From Plakobranchus ocellatus (taxonomy: Eukaryota > Mollusca > Gastropoda > Plakobranchidae), in the NCBI GenBank assembly GCA_019648995.1, contig BLXT01002514.1, positions 1,076,404 to 1,121,740 of the forward strand: DNA of 45,337 bases. The letters are read 5' to 3'. Below are positions 33,350 to 45,337 of this stretch, in pieces. The notes under the pieces are model-generated. The model was not told the origin of the DNA, ran no database searches, and worked only from the letters and a program-made list of their open reading frames with translations. Position 1 is the stretch's first letter; each line of letters starts with the position of its first letter. The position numbers and the translations under genes were made by a program.

Positions 33350-36300
33350 CTATGAAGCCCCAGATTTTACAACAACTTTGGTATCATCAGCAGCAGGAGG
33401 ATCAGTGGTCATAGAGAATCCAAGGATTTCATTGATCATTATCTCAGCACTGACGTCAAATGGAAGGGCATCTGCAATGTATTGTCCAGCCTTCTGGGCA
33501 TCAAACTCTTCCTGCTCACAAGTGCCCCCCTCATTGTTAAAGCCCAGTAGGGTGGCCAGATGCTCCGCTAGCTCATACTCGGTCATGTGTTCACCTGAAA
33601 TATAGTTCAAGGGATTGATTTATTGATATGCCCAGCCCAATATTTGGTAATCATAGAGCTTCTATAAATTTGCTTTCTCTAACAGGCCTTCCAATCTCCA
33701 TCATTTTTGTAACACAAATTATGTTAAAATGTATAAAATGGGACAACTGATTGTCTTGGATATTTTGTTTTAATCCTCCATCAATGGATTTCTCATACAT
33801 TTCATGTGTTATGCAATGGTTTATCTTATCATTTATAACCCCAAACTAAATTTCTTAAGTAATCCCTGAAAAAAAAATTCTAAATTTCATTTGCCTAGAA
33901 AGTCATGGCTTACTAACCATTTTTCTGTAAAATATCCAGCAAGTCTCCTCTCTCTAGGGTGCAGGATCCATCCTCTGCAGTGTGTGCCAGGGTTTCAAAT
34001 GCCCACAACAGTTTTTCAGGAGACAGGCCAAAGGCTGGTCGGTGGTTTACATACACTGTGAATGGTCAAAATCTTGGGCTTGAAACATTTGGTTCCCAGG
34101 CAGATTCAATGGAGTCCAATTGATTGATAAATATCCCATATATAAATTCAGTAGCTAATGCAGTTCATGACATTATTGGTATATTTTTCACTTACTTAAA
34201 TGGTGTTTTCAAAGATAGATTATTTCAGTTTATACTTGCTCTTTCTTTTAAGCCAAATGAATCAACTAAGCCTACCATGGCATTTCTCTAAATTTTAATA
34301 TAAAATGATTTTAAAACCATGTTGTTTTCATTATTCCTGACGGCAATGAATTCCTTTTGTTTTTGATGAAGCAGTGATAAGGGCCATTTTTCAAATAGTT
34401 GAAAATTTTAGGACCAACCAATACACTTCTTATTTTAATCTTAATATGAGAATCTGGCACTGGTAGTAAAAACTCACATTTGATGAACTGTCCCAGATCT
34501 ACATCTTCCTGGTAGTGTCCCAGATTAACATATTCATCATACTTGATCTCATTCAGCATGTCTTCAATCTGGTTTAGAAGGTGTAAACAAAAGCAATAAT
34601 GTATATATACTCCATTATTGTTAATTCATTCAAGTGATTTTTTTGATAATCTAACTGGTGTCACTTTGTGCAGGGTTTTTTTTTTTCTTCAGAATTTAAT
34701 ATAGCTTTTCTGTAAAGTTAAAAAAACCCAAAAATAAATACATGTGTCAGTGTAGTTGCCTAAGAGGGAACACAATCAAGTTTTGATTTTTTTGATAATC
34801 TAACTGGTGTCACTTTGTGCGGGGTTTTTTTTTTCTTCAGAATTTAATATAGCTTTTCTGTAAAGTTAAAAAAACCCAAAAATAAATACATGTGTCAGTG
34901 TAGTTGCCTAAGAGGGAACACAATCAAGTTTTTATCCTCTTTTCAGCCTAAACTTTATTTAGACATTCATAACCAAAGCTCACCCCCCACACTTTTTTTA
35001 ATCCTTTATTGATATTATTAATTTACAAATATGGGGAGAAAAATGTCTGACAATGAGATTATTCCTACCTCTTGCTCAGATGGATAGAAGCCCATGGCTC
35101 TCATAATAAAAGGCACTTCAGAGATGGGCACACGGTTTCCAATTTGGCGTGTTTCAGTTGAATTAATTCCTTGGCTGTGGAAAAAAAAAAAAAAGATGAA
35201 TGAAATCTCTTGGATAAGTTCAAGCTAACGTATAGATGAATTTGATGCAGACCATTAGGGTTAAAAAAAAAAAAATTTTTAATCAATATCAAATAGTCTG
35301 TATCATTACCCCCACAATTACGGGAGAAGTATCTGAAATTGTTTGAATTAGGAATTTGTCAACCAAGCTGAGGTCTTAGTTTGGAGTTTGGCTCTCAACT
35401 CCACCAAATGCTTTTCAACATATATTTTACTAGAAAACACTTTAGACCAATTCACCGGGTTTCTTTTCAATATATGTACGGCCAAAGCTGCCCGCCTCAG
35501 CCACTTCTTCAAGGTGGCTACCTGTTCTAACAACTACTTTTATCAACTCCCTCGTGTTTTTCTCTTTTTTGATACTACTCAAGTTGACCTCCTGTCCAAC
35601 GTGACCACAGGCAGTCTATTTACACATCGACGATGTAAATAACTTCTTCAAGTTGACCGCACTGGGCAGATCTGCAATAGCCATAATGGAAGGCAGTATC
35701 CTCAGTGTTAAGTCCATGGATGATATTGCTTTTCAATTGACTAGGCTAACATGCTCCCTCTCTTTCACCATGCTAGCTTTGTTGCCTAAATGAAATCGAT
35801 AATAAGAGGGTTTTCAACTGGTCGCCTGGCCTATTGCAAGCTGATAGAGAAGATTTTTAGGGAGAGGGTGGAGGAGTGTCATCCTCAGGAGCAGCCCATC
35901 TCAGACCAATGTGCCAATTAGAAAATGTTGGTTTGTTTAACCTTACTATAACATGCATTCGTATTAGAAAGAAAGGAGTTGGTCATTTCATTACATCTGC
36001 CAACTCTTAGTGCATTTTACCTGGGTAATTGAAGATAGTTGTAAGGTTTCTTTTGTGCATATTATCTATATGTGTATGTGCACCATCTTGGTTTCGAGAT
36101 AGGTGTTACTTTCATGATTGTTTTCATCTTCATATGGACGTTGCTTATCTTCATTGATGGTCATTGAGGTTGTATAAAGTACGATGGAGTATTGGAGTAC
36201 CCACATTTGGTCAAAGAATGGGCCCAGATGATGACTATAAAACCTCAGAGAATGAATTTTTCTTCTTCAATCTCTTTCAAGTTTTGAATGGCTCTTGCAA

Positions 36301-39300
36301 TTTACATTGCCACAATCCTTCAATGGGCTTGTAGACATTGCTAATCTTGCCAGTTATTTGCTTCATTGCAATTGGTAATTCAAAAGTGAGTTTTTGTTCA
36401 ATATTAGTTCACCGGATAACACTGAAACTTAACCTTAATATTTTTGTTCATTCTTTGATCTGATCAATGGATATCTACTAAAAAGAATAATATTGAAAGT
36501 TAACCTCAATATTTTGTTCACTCTTTAACCAATGGATATTCACTGCCCAAGATGACAACATATGTCAGTCGTCTTCATGAACAGGTTTGATGACAAATTA
36601 TGTAGTAAGCCTAATTTTAAAATTCTTGCCTGATAAATGTACATGTACCTTTAATTAGAGAGAATGATAAACAGCTTGGTACTTAATCATGAAACCAAAA
36701 TTGCATGGTGCAAAAGTCGAGGTCAAAGAAAGTTAAAGTTAATGAAGCTCATAGGTCATATTATACATGGTTGCCACCTAGAAATTTCCAAAAACTTGAT
36801 GGCAGGGGTCCAGAGTTGCTTATACCTTGGTGGCATATATTATAATATCCCCTAATACAAAAGGAAAAAAAATTGAAAATCCAGATCTGTTTTAGTGATT
36901 AAAAACAAAAACAAACAACCAGATAGAAACTGAAACAATAATCGCTTTGCAAACATTGAAACAGTGAAATCCAATTAGTCCTTCTCCAATTGAATGCATA
37001 ACACTAGAGACACAAGATTGAGAGTATATATATGGAATGCTTAAGGTGTTCAAACCCACATGCAAAATAGTAAATTCTTTCAGCTCTCACTATCAAACTT
37101 CATTCCTTATGATACCCAGGTTTGAAATTGTGTTGTATTGTGCACGGTGTAATAGTTTTTTCAAAATGATGATAAAATACTCACTGCCTTAGCTGGGCAT
37201 AATAGAAAAGATCCTCAAGCTCAGCATACAGCTCTCCATCACGACCTCCCTCAAGCAAGCCATAGAAAGGAACCAAGTCTTCACCACCCAGCTTGGCTTG
37301 AGCCTCCAGAGCACTGAGTGAGGGTAGGGAAAAGAAGTAAATTTGTTTGTTTACTTTTTTTTAATAACCTTAAAGTGAATTGAATTTGTATGAAAACAAC
37401 GCCTTAGATAGCACACAGAAACTCACGCAATATTTATCTCCCACATATGAACAGCAAAATCTGGTCCTCCAGCTGTAAACAAATAGGATCCATCAAAACT
37501 GCAAGCTAGGTTGGATATCTGAAAAGTGAAAGCAGAGTTAATTTGTAATCCATCTTCAAGTAAAAAACCCATATATGCTTCAAGGCTTAGAAACCTTAGC
37601 AAACCCAAAATTCCTAGATAATTATAAGCTGGGAGTGTATAGGAACAATTGGTCAAAACAACAGTAATAGCAATGGTATTAACTCTAAGCCATGAGCTAA
37701 AAAAAAAAAATCACAGCGCTAACAAGAGATATTGGTTTTTGATCTTCCTCTTCCTCCTACACTACAAATTCAGGAATTACCAGGCTCAATCATTTTGCAG
37801 TTAAGATCAGTAGATGAGGTGGGTTTTTTTTTTTACACAAACATTTTTTCCACAATAAGTCAAACTTATCTTTCACTAGGTAGTCTTGAGTCATCTTTGT
37901 GGGTGTTATTTCAAATGTCTCTCATTGGCATTTTTTAAAGCAAATTTTTTGTGGTTGGTGACGCCTTGCTATGGGCCCTCTCTTACAAAATGATTAACAA
38001 CTGCCAAAAGTCTATGTTTTATTATCAAATCTGAGAGGACTAGGTGCAGCTTGCCTAGCTAAAAGCCAGAAATAGGACTTGACAATCCACGTTCTTTTCC
38101 TCTGGTCCTCAGGAAATTTTCAATTTAAAGTCTGTTTTATTATCAAACATGAGAAGACTAGGTGCAGCTTGCCTAACCGGAAGCTACAGATCGACTTGAC
38201 AATCCCTACTCTTTTCCTCAGGAAATGTTCCATTTGATTTAAGTTTGGATTTAGAAATCACTTACAGGAATGACAACACTCATCAAGTTATCCGTCACAA
38301 TATACACCTTTAAATATTACAAGATTTGCAAAAATTTGGTAATTATCTAGCTGCTGTAATAGGATCAAATAATTGCAATAATCTGCATTGCCTCAAGTTA
38401 CACAATATACTCGATATATTGCTGTATATATGATTCCTAAATTGATTTATTTTATTTAAATTCATAAATTTTTAATAAGCATGGGTTCTCCATTTTTAAG
38501 ACTTGTTGAGTCAACAGCAGATTTGGATTTTTGGTGCAAATGGAAAATTTTAATAAATAAAAGTTTCCACCTAGGCATAGTACATGCAATAAAATCCTAC
38601 TCACTTTCTTATACTATAAAGTGAGCCATAAGTTGGCCCTAATACAATCTTGCACTATTTTAGAAAGCCAATAATAAACATACCCCACTTGGATGAGCAA
38701 TCAGTGCCATAGCCAAATGAGGGTTGCCAGTTGCTGGTAGAAAATGCAGGCCAACTTTGTCATCAGTGATGTAGGCCAAGAAACGACTCACAGATTCATC
38801 ACTTTGTGTGGGCACAACCATCATCCTGACAAATGGGCCAATAATTGCAATAAGTTGTACTGCCTCAAATCAATAGATTGCAGTATGTGATTCCTAGATT
38901 ATTTTGTCCCATGTTTGAGATAGCAGTTATGCTACGTTTTTTAACAAGTTTGTTTTATCTGGTTTAAAAAAATACTTGAGATACATTTAATTTGGACTGA
39001 GTAGTTTTACAGAACAAAGAGAATTTTTTTTTTTTTAACTTCAGATTCCATTATTGTATAAGCATGTAGAAAAATACAGAATAAGGTGGTCTTGGAGTAG
39101 CGATAATTATAAATGTATGTCTCAGATAAAGCAAATAAGCTAGAGATATTGGAAGTGGGTGTAAGCAACAAATTTGTCCATATTTTGATCAATAAAGATC
39201 CAAAGTTTTGCAAATGCATTCCTTCTCTCTTTATATCACTTTTACATTCCAAATTCTCTCAAAAGATGGCTTAAATATAACCAAGCAATTTACTTTTGCT

Positions 39301-42300
39301 TATTTTCAACTACCAAGAGAGTAAATGAAAGTAAATTACTAAACTTTAATAAGCTTGAATTCTTCATTCTTAGGACTTGTTGAGGAAGCAACAGATTTAT
39401 AATAAAGTGAATGTTTCCACATATATAAAGTATACATGCAATGCAATCCTACTCACTTTCTTATAGGTGAGCCATAAGTTGGTCCTAATACAGTCTTTCT
39501 GCACATCTTGGTTGTACTGTTGAAGCACTTTAGTTTGTACTGCATAAAGAAAATTTAGTGAAAATGAAAAATAAAGAACAATCTTCATCTTAGTGATAAA
39601 ATTGATTTAAACTTTGTTTCAAAAAAAAAAAAGCATTTTATCTCATAATCCTGGCAAACGCTAAAAATAGATGGAAGGGTCTTCATAATGAAAATTTTGT
39701 TTAATAATGAAAGCAAACAGCAACCTCGAGAAAATCTCAAAACCAAAGTTTGATCATTTGAATTTCTTATAAATCAAAGTTCTCAAGTCATAAGGATTTT
39801 CTATTTGATTTTGTTAAATTCAGTTGATTTCATAAGCCAAAATGAGTAAGACTTGATTCTCCCAATTTAAAGTCAGTAGTGCCATGGGTGCAATTTATCT
39901 CAAAATCCAAAATGAATAGATTTTGATTCTCTCAATTCAAAGCCAGTATTACTGTGGACAGCATGAAACAAATATTTCTCATGTTTTCTCATTGTCTCAG
40001 TTGTATTATCCTTTTCACATAAGGCAAACAGACTAATGGATACATGCTACTAATACCATTGTGATCAAACTGAAGGTGTTGCACGAAATAGAAAAATGAG
40101 AAGATATAGATGGAAAAGGAAATCTTCTAAAAAGGCATTCCATCTACCATTATAAATGATTATTAAAAAAAAAAATAGGATGATTTAAATTCTCTTCTGC
40201 CTTTGAGTTGACATGAATAAATTTACTGTTGTAATTGTTCCAGGCAAAATTTAACTATATTAGTTATGAGGTTTTTTTTCTGGATGTTATTGCAGCAACT
40301 GGAACGTTTTTGACCACTCAATTCTTACCTGATCTGTTGCTGTCAGGAAAAAATGTTCCTTTGTGATTGGTGGATATCTTGTCATACATTGAGGAATTGC
40401 CCCTTGCTCAATTCTGTCAGTTGCAGAAGGCCAGACCTTGTTGTTTGTCTTTCCCACATAATTTAGGTCATATTCAATCTAAGAAAACAGAGACAGAATT
40501 AAAATTAGTAATCATTTACACTAACAAAGAACAAAGATGGCTTTTAAGTTTCGTTTGTTTTTTTTTTAATGCATTTTGATTTCATGGGGAACATAGGGCT
40601 ATGATAACACGCCTTGAACAAAAATAATTTTGGCTGGTCCCATTTATCTCTGAACATGTCATTCCAATGGTATTTATTTTGGTTTTATCTGTGCAGGTAA
40701 CTCATTCTATGATTTAATGTGTTGTATTTTTATTCAATATTTTTTTTCCTGAAAGCAAGTTTTTACGCATAGATATATTTTTAATTCCTTTTTTCAAATG
40801 TTTCAGAGATGTCACCATAAAAATCCACATGGGATGAAAAAAATCGTGTGCATCTTTTAATTTCTTTTTTTAAACAAGCACAACAAATGTACCACAAACA
40901 CAGAAGTAAGAGTAAAGTGGTGAAGCATGGATTGCAATGATAGTACAACAATTCATGATGGATGCATCATTCAATTTTTTTTTTATAAATGTTATAATAA
41001 AGAATCAGTTTGTACATGTTAATATCACGACAGAAAAGCTCACCAGCATGCGATCCTCTCCAAGAGATAGCAGTTTGGGCTCATTCGTGTCAAGATGGAC
41101 ATCAAACATGAGGTCACGAATGGGTTTGTAGTGTGAACGGTAGCGACCATGCCACGTATACAAGTTACGTCCTTCTTTGCGCTGGCGCTTGTAAACAGTA
41201 ATAGTGAAACCAGCATCCTGAAGTCACAGAAAAAAAAAAGGGATTCTAATGTTTAAAGTTATATACTTTGGTAAAAGAATATTTCATTTTATTCTACGAT
41301 TGATGTGCTTAGGGCTCATATCAATTGAACCCATACAGGCAAATTAGAAACGGAATAAAAATGGATTGTAAACTTCATTCATATTTTACACAACTATTAA
41401 TAAGGCCTCAAAAGTTTTCACTCACTGCTGTGGCCATGTAGCGGGAGTTGTGGGAGAATGCAATATGGGTGATGCAGTCTCGTGCAGACTTGAATGGTCC
41501 TTGTACTTGATCTAGTAAAGCTACAGAGTCTACCAAAAAGACAGCACCATTGGTGCAGCCAATAGCTGAAAAGAGACAAGAAAATACATTTAAATACATT
41601 TGAAGTTTAAACTTATATTAAAAAAACATATATATATACTTCTCTTACNNNNTATACACACATAATCTTTTAAAAATTAAAAAACACATACATGCAAAAA
41701 AAATGTTCACATAATATCAAATCAAAAGTAAAAAAAAAAAATTGTGGTAGAAGAGGGAAAAAAAAAACTACATTCTCCTTTTTGTTTGTGGAGTTTGTAT
41801 GTGGAAAAAAAACTTGAATTGAAGTAGTATTTTTACCTATGTAAAACCCTTTAGGATCAAATGTGCAAGTGTGGATGTGACATTTTTCAAATACTCTTGA
41901 GCATACAGACTCCCTGAAAAAAAAAGAAGAGCATGTTAAGTCTAAATGTTCTTTTTTTTTTTTTTGAGTTAAACAGAGGTAGGAATAGGAATGGAATGAG
42001 GAAGGGGTTTCTGATGAGTTAGGTGAATATAAGCTACATAAACATTAAAACAAAATGGCCCAAAAGACTGTCGGATCAAATCGACTTGAAATGCCGATTT
42101 TAACAATAAAAACTTGGCTTGTAAAAGTATTTAGACCTAAAGCTTGCGAGCGGTCTCTTTTTAACCTATCAAGCACCAAAATCACACAAAAAGGACTTTG
42201 CAGCAATGCCACTTTTTCTGCAGTGATGGCATTTTTGGTCCAGAGATAGAAAAAAATAAGTACTGGTGATAGGAAAAATATAGTAAGGGTAATATAAAGA

Positions 42301-43135
42301 TGGCCAGCAACGGATCCTTGCTTGACACATTGTCATCATTAATACTGTTGCTGATGTTGTTATTATTGCAGTTGTTGTTGCTGTTGTTTTTGTTACTGTT
42401 GGTCGTTATCATTGTTGTTCTTGTTGTTGCTATTGTTGTATTGTATTTGTTTTTGTTGTTTTTGCTGCTGCTGTTGCTACACTTGTAAAGTTTGTGACTG
42501 CTGTATTTATGAACTCAGAGCCTATACTCTGACTATTCAGGTCAATTGGGCCCAATCATGCTTTCATGTGATAATATGACATTAGTCCTGCACGGGTTAA
42601 AATACAAATATTTGTTGCAGGATTGTATTTTAGATTAGGAAAGTTTGTGTAACTACTGACACCCTTAAAGAGTGTGGAGAGTTAGAGTAATTATCTTTCA
42701 TAATTTAGAATTTTTTGCCTAGGATTGGATCAAAACATTTTCGGTTTAACTGAATGACCTTTTAAAAAGTGTAAAAACTACAGCTAAGCACTGATGTTGA
42801 CTTTGTCAGTCACCATAGCTACAATCAATTCAATTATTCTTACATCAAATTATCAGCCAAAAATAGATTATATATATATATAGATTTTGTTAAAAAACTT
42901 GATTTCCAGTAATTGTCAGATGGATTTTTACTAGTCATCCAATTATTTTGCCCTCTAAAAAACAAACACAATCTACGAACAAAAACAAAAAAAAAGCCAA
43001 GAAACCACACAAATTCACAGAAAAAAGGCAGCAAAGAAAGAAAAGATAAGTAGAGAATAATAATAACAAACATACTTTGTTCTGTAATTCCAAAGTTTTA
43101 GAAGACCAGAGTAGCTCCCCATGGCAATAATGGGC
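33350..43135 (-). CDS. CFAP251: Cilia- and flagella-associated protein 251 (WDR66), C-terminal half
   Basis: CFAP251 is a WD-repeat protein of the axonemal calmodulin- and spoke-associated complex at the base of radial spoke 3, and loss in men causes sperm flagellar defects. Exons in transcript order: 43135-43076, 41913-41837, 41565-41426, 41217-41044, 40478-40329, 39539-39457, 38825-38684, 37518-37427, 37313-37185, 35174-35069, 34568-34478, 34055-33918, 33594-33350 (stop TAG at 33350-33352). All junctions are GT-AG in phase, giving 541 residues. Human is about 1150 residues long, so earlier exons lie beyond the window. Matches include [110 protein letters not shown] and [18 protein letters not shown]. 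The end has degenerate EF-hand-like helices, as in the family. Confidence 0.93.
33595..37184 (-). other. CFAP251 introns 9-12
   Basis: Introns 33595-33917, 34056-34477, 34569-35068 and 35175-37184. They include a 149-bp tandem duplication (34635-34932) and a smaller diverged tandem at about 36421-36543. The 35340-35930 block is less AT-rich and has open frames on both strands, but no recognisable family. Confidence 0.7.
34635..34932. repeat. 149-bp tandem duplication
   Basis: 34635-34783 and 34784-34932 are almost identical (TGATTTTTTTGATAATCTAA ... CACAATCAAGTTTT), differing at a CAGGG/CGGGG site and in T-run lengths. It lies inside a CFAP251 intron and is either a very recent duplication or an assembly artefact like the one at the N-gap. 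Confidence 0.9.
38011..38230. repeat. Diverged tandem duplication, about 110 bp
   Basis: Two successive units share GTTTTATTATCAAA, GACTAGGTGCAGCTTGCCTA, ACTTGACAATCC and CTTTTCCTC in the same order, with scattered substitutions. Non-coding, within a CFAP251 intron. Confidence 0.8.
38359..38655 (-). pseudogene. Partial duplicate of CFAP251 exon 39539-39457
   Basis: The end of this block (about 38604-38655) matches the 3' part of the true exon, including GAGCCATAAGTTGG-CCTAATACA-TCTT and the following donor-side CTCACTTTCTTATA. It is disrupted by an insertion (ACTATAAA), so it cannot be read. Its other side matches intron sequence at 38835-38920 and 39340-39450. The true exon gives the in-phase join to both neighbours, so this copy is a dead exon duplicate. 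Confidence 0.75.
38826..41043 (-). other. CFAP251 introns 4-6
   Basis: Introns 38826-39456, 39540-40328 and 40479-41043. The first contains the second copy of the duplicated flank, split by about 400 bp of unrelated AT-rich sequence (about 38920-39330). No other gene seen. Confidence 0.7.
41566..43075 (-). other. CFAP251 introns 1-2 of the visible part
   Basis: Introns 41566-41836 and 41914-43075. They contain a 4-N gap (41649-41652) in AT-rich sequence and a long trinucleotide microsatellite (42340-42480). Confidence 0.75.
42340..42482 (+). repeat. (GTT)n/(CTG)n microsatellite
   Basis: Imperfect run of TTG/GTT triplets with interspersed CTG, about 140 bp, in an intron. Leucine-rich or asparagine-rich open frames on either strand here are artefacts of the repeat. 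Confidence 0.85.
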
Positions 43136-43989
43136 CTGCAAAGCAATGGGGAAAAAAAAAGTTAACTAATATGCATTCAGTTAATTTTTTTTTCAAAACA
43201 TCTTAGTTAAAAGGTTAGCAGTTTTTTTGATAAGTTTAAAACACTAATCGCTGCTGCATGATGGCTGAATATATTCAAATGATTGTTAAATCTGATAGCT
43301 TAACCAATTTATCTTTGTAGATTGGGGGCATCGCTGCAGACGTCTTCACTGCATAGAGGGAACAAACTACAGCTAGAGCACACTTCTCTCCAAGTGTACC
43401 TGCGGAGTAATATCCTAGGTTCTTTAAGTCAACTGGCACAATCCTCTCAAGTTAAAGATGCTCCTTATGAAACTATTTGATGCCCTGTAGTTAGAAGTTT
43501 TTTCCTGTGGCCTCTTGCATAATGTGTCCACTTTTCCAAAATAAATCCTCCATAGAAAACTACTTTCAAGGCTCATAGTCCACTTTCACTCCTGTATAAT
43601 GGATTTCAATTGCAGTGCAATGTTGAAGCATATTACATTCTCATAGGCTTTATTGCCCCCATCCATCTCCAGGGATCGACAGGGTTGCTGCCCTGGTGGC
43701 AGGCCCCCCATCAGTCACAAGTATCAATGACATATTTGACAGTTGACCTACTGAGACCAGGGTGACCTGCTGCCAACAACAGGCTAGTCATTTGGCAGCT
43801 GCTGAGTTGGTGGCTCCCAGCAGACACCTTCCAGACACTGCTTATCTCTTGGCCAGAGCTCTGTAAGTAGCTCTCAGTGTAAGGGCTTTGAGACTATATA
43901 AAGTGATAGTGGAGTCAGAACTTTTCAACCAATAGAAAACTCTTAGTCTGGCTTCCTTCTTGGTTGTCATACAGGGAATCCTCTTTTTT
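43136..43989. other. Intronic sequence upstream of the visible CFAP251 exons
   Basis: No CFAP251 exon was found here. From about 43320 the base composition shifts to GC-richer sequence, which continues into the LINE at 44 kb and may be its eroded upstream part or another inserted element. Confidence 0.5.
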
Positions 43990-45337
43990 TGACTTGTTCA
44001 GAATGTAATTGACAAATTCCAGAAAAGCAAGAGCACTTCTACTACAAAGGCCTACGAAAGGGTCTTAAGGAAAGGGCCATTGCTGAAACTAACAGGATTG
44101 GAATAGAAGAAAAATTCCCAACAAGCTAAAAGGCTTCCTTATCAACAGCACATTATCCCCCAGATATGGAGAAGCACTATCCTCCAAAAGAACTCTTGCA
44201 GAAGGTCTGCCATGGTGATCTGCCTAAAGCTGCATTCTCCTTTCCTCATCATAACCTGCCAAAATACCGGAATGTACAGAAACACTGTTCACAAGTGACT
44301 TTATTATATGGACATCTAGAAAATACCCTTTACTGACCAAAGCAAAATCAAACGAAGCCCTTCTCACCATTATCTCCAACTTCAAACTGTGGAAACTGAA
44401 AACAAACCCACTCAGAAAACAGTATGCACCATTCTCTCATACAGTCACAAGACAGCAAAAAGGGGCATGAATTTGAAACACAGTGGCAAGCTTCTAGATA
44501 AGAGGGAAACTGGGCATGAAGCTGGATAAAAGTTGAACCTGCCTGAGCATATCAGTTCCCTGAAAGAAGAAGCCTCATAATGATTCTCATAAAAAGGCTG
44601 ACCACAAGAATACCATACAACAGCTCTACATGGACTGTGTCAGAACTGCCATGGATTAAAGCTTAGTCCCACAGTCTATTGCAGCAGCGCAACACCATCA
44701 CAACTGAACCATGTTCAGAATCAGGCCCTCAGGCTCATTTATGGTGCAATGGAGTCAACAACAACAGTAGCATGGGAAATAAAAGCCAAGATTGAACCTC
44801 CAGACCAGAGAAGAAACAAAGCATTGGCAAAGTGTATTACAAATGTATATGAAAGGTATTACAAACCTTCAAAGAGTGAAGACCATCCAAACAAAATGCT
44901 CATTGAAAAACTGGCAACAAAACAGAAGATTGAGACAAAATTTCCGGTTAATATTGCAAAAGAAGAGCTTCAAAGACATCACCTACCAACTGAAAAAGCA
45001 AATGAAAAAAAGTACCCAGATCCTGCCCCTATATTCCACTCAAACGACCCACAATCCAAACAAAAGTGTTTCACCAAATTGTGACTTCAGTTCTGAGTTG
45101 GATGCACTGGAGAGTCCACCATTTCACATGGTCCTCCTCAGTCAGACAGCCCAGGCCATGCACAACTTGATCAGAGACCGCAATATCCACACAACTGTCC
45201 AATAAATTCTAGGATACCGTGACATCTAAATTAACAAAATTGCTGACCACCTTACAAAAAGTGGCTCAACCTGGCCTTAGAAAAATAACCCATGTACCAT
45301 GAAAACTGTCAAACAAATCTTGAAGAATCAAAAAAAA
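43990..45337 (+). mobile_element. Degenerate jockey/CR1-like LINE (RT end to RNase H), truncated by window
   Basis: In broken frames the plus strand gives reverse-transcriptase segments (GFLINSTLS, SSKRTLAEGLP, LPKYRNVQKH), then a post-RT region (IYGAMESTTTVAWEIKAKIE, QRRNKALAKC). Near the end comes an RNase H-like series (NLIRDRNIHTTVQ, then a YRDI...ADHLTKSGS segment that resembles the PGHxxIxGNExAD box). Many stops and frame changes show it is dead. It lies antisense in a CFAP251 intron. The final AAAAAAA may be sequence or tail; the window ends there. Confidence 0.75.

Larger units (their letters stand above)
37519..38683 (-). other. CFAP251 intron 7
   Basis: The intron holds a diverged tandem pair at about 38011-38230 and a partial, broken copy of the neighbouring exon with its flank (38359-38655). 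The rest is AT-rich. Confidence 0.7.

Noticed and set aside
35340-35930. Less AT-rich block with open frames on both strands
   Set aside because: I could not match either strand to a family and no in-phase CFAP251 junction uses it. It is possibly an unrecognised transposon piece.
42182-42488. Asn-rich and Leu-rich open frames
   Set aside because: They are translations of the trinucleotide microsatellite.
44749-45205. Two overlapping plus-strand frames of 111 and 137 codons as host genes
   Set aside because: The first reads as the post-RT region of a degenerate LINE, and the second is its shifted frame.
1-45337. CRISPR arrays, bacterial operons, intact tRNA or rRNA genes
   Set aside because: None seen. 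The window is metazoan nuclear DNA, and the only tRNA-like sequences are degenerate and SINE-associated.

Overview
This is a eukaryotic, intron-rich, AT-rich nuclear window from an animal. Three genes could be rebuilt exon by exon with canonical GT-AG junctions and matching codon phases. They are the N-terminal part of an EP400/Domino-type chromatin remodeller (minus strand, about 2.3-13.9 kb), a complete NOC4L ribosome-biogenesis gene (plus, 13.99-29.2 kb, 14 exons, 473 residues), and the C-terminal half of the ciliary protein CFAP251/WDR66 (minus, 33.35-43.1 kb, 13 exons seen, 541 residues). A radial-spoke gene, the RTE-type and jockey/CR1-like retroelements, and scattered CTAGATCTAGATC-type short repeats suggest a lophotrochozoan, most likely a mollusc and probably a gastropod. 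The species call is inference.

Layout: 1-1299 has no recognised gene. A small open exon with a strong donor lies at 1300-1371 (plus) and may start an unrelated gene. EP400 occupies 2.3-13.9 kb, with its later exons (HSA, SNF2 and SANT regions) outside the window. EP400 and NOC4L are head to head across a roughly 290-base divergent promoter with an NRF1-like palindrome. NOC4L fills 14-29.2 kb and ends in a textbook AATAAA. A 4-kb interval (29.2-33.3 kb) holds a 5'-truncated RTE-type LINE and a decayed Tc1/mariner-like transposase end. CFAP251 follows tail to tail, and its next upstream intron holds a broken jockey/CR1-like LINE that runs off the window end.

The introns are crowded with transposon debris: a 352-bp hAT-like MITE with 8-bp target duplications, a 595-bp TIR element with 9-bp flanking repeats, a piggyBac-type MITE nested in a tRNA-derived SINE that is itself nested in an older dispersed repeat, a THAP-domain remnant, and a 2-kb TIR element carrying an unrecognised charged open reading frame. 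Two N-gaps are present. The larger is flanked by near-identical sequence and looks like an assembly join of two alleles.

The genes do not form one pathway: EP400 acts in chromatin remodelling and histone acetylation, NOC4L in small-subunit rRNA processing, CFAP251 in axonemal radial spokes. Their linkage is notable because human EP400, NOC4L (beside DDX51) and CFAP251 all lie on chromosome 12q24. I did not find a clearly new biological system. The best candidate for something undescribed is the 15.76-17.73 kb TIR element and its open reading frame.
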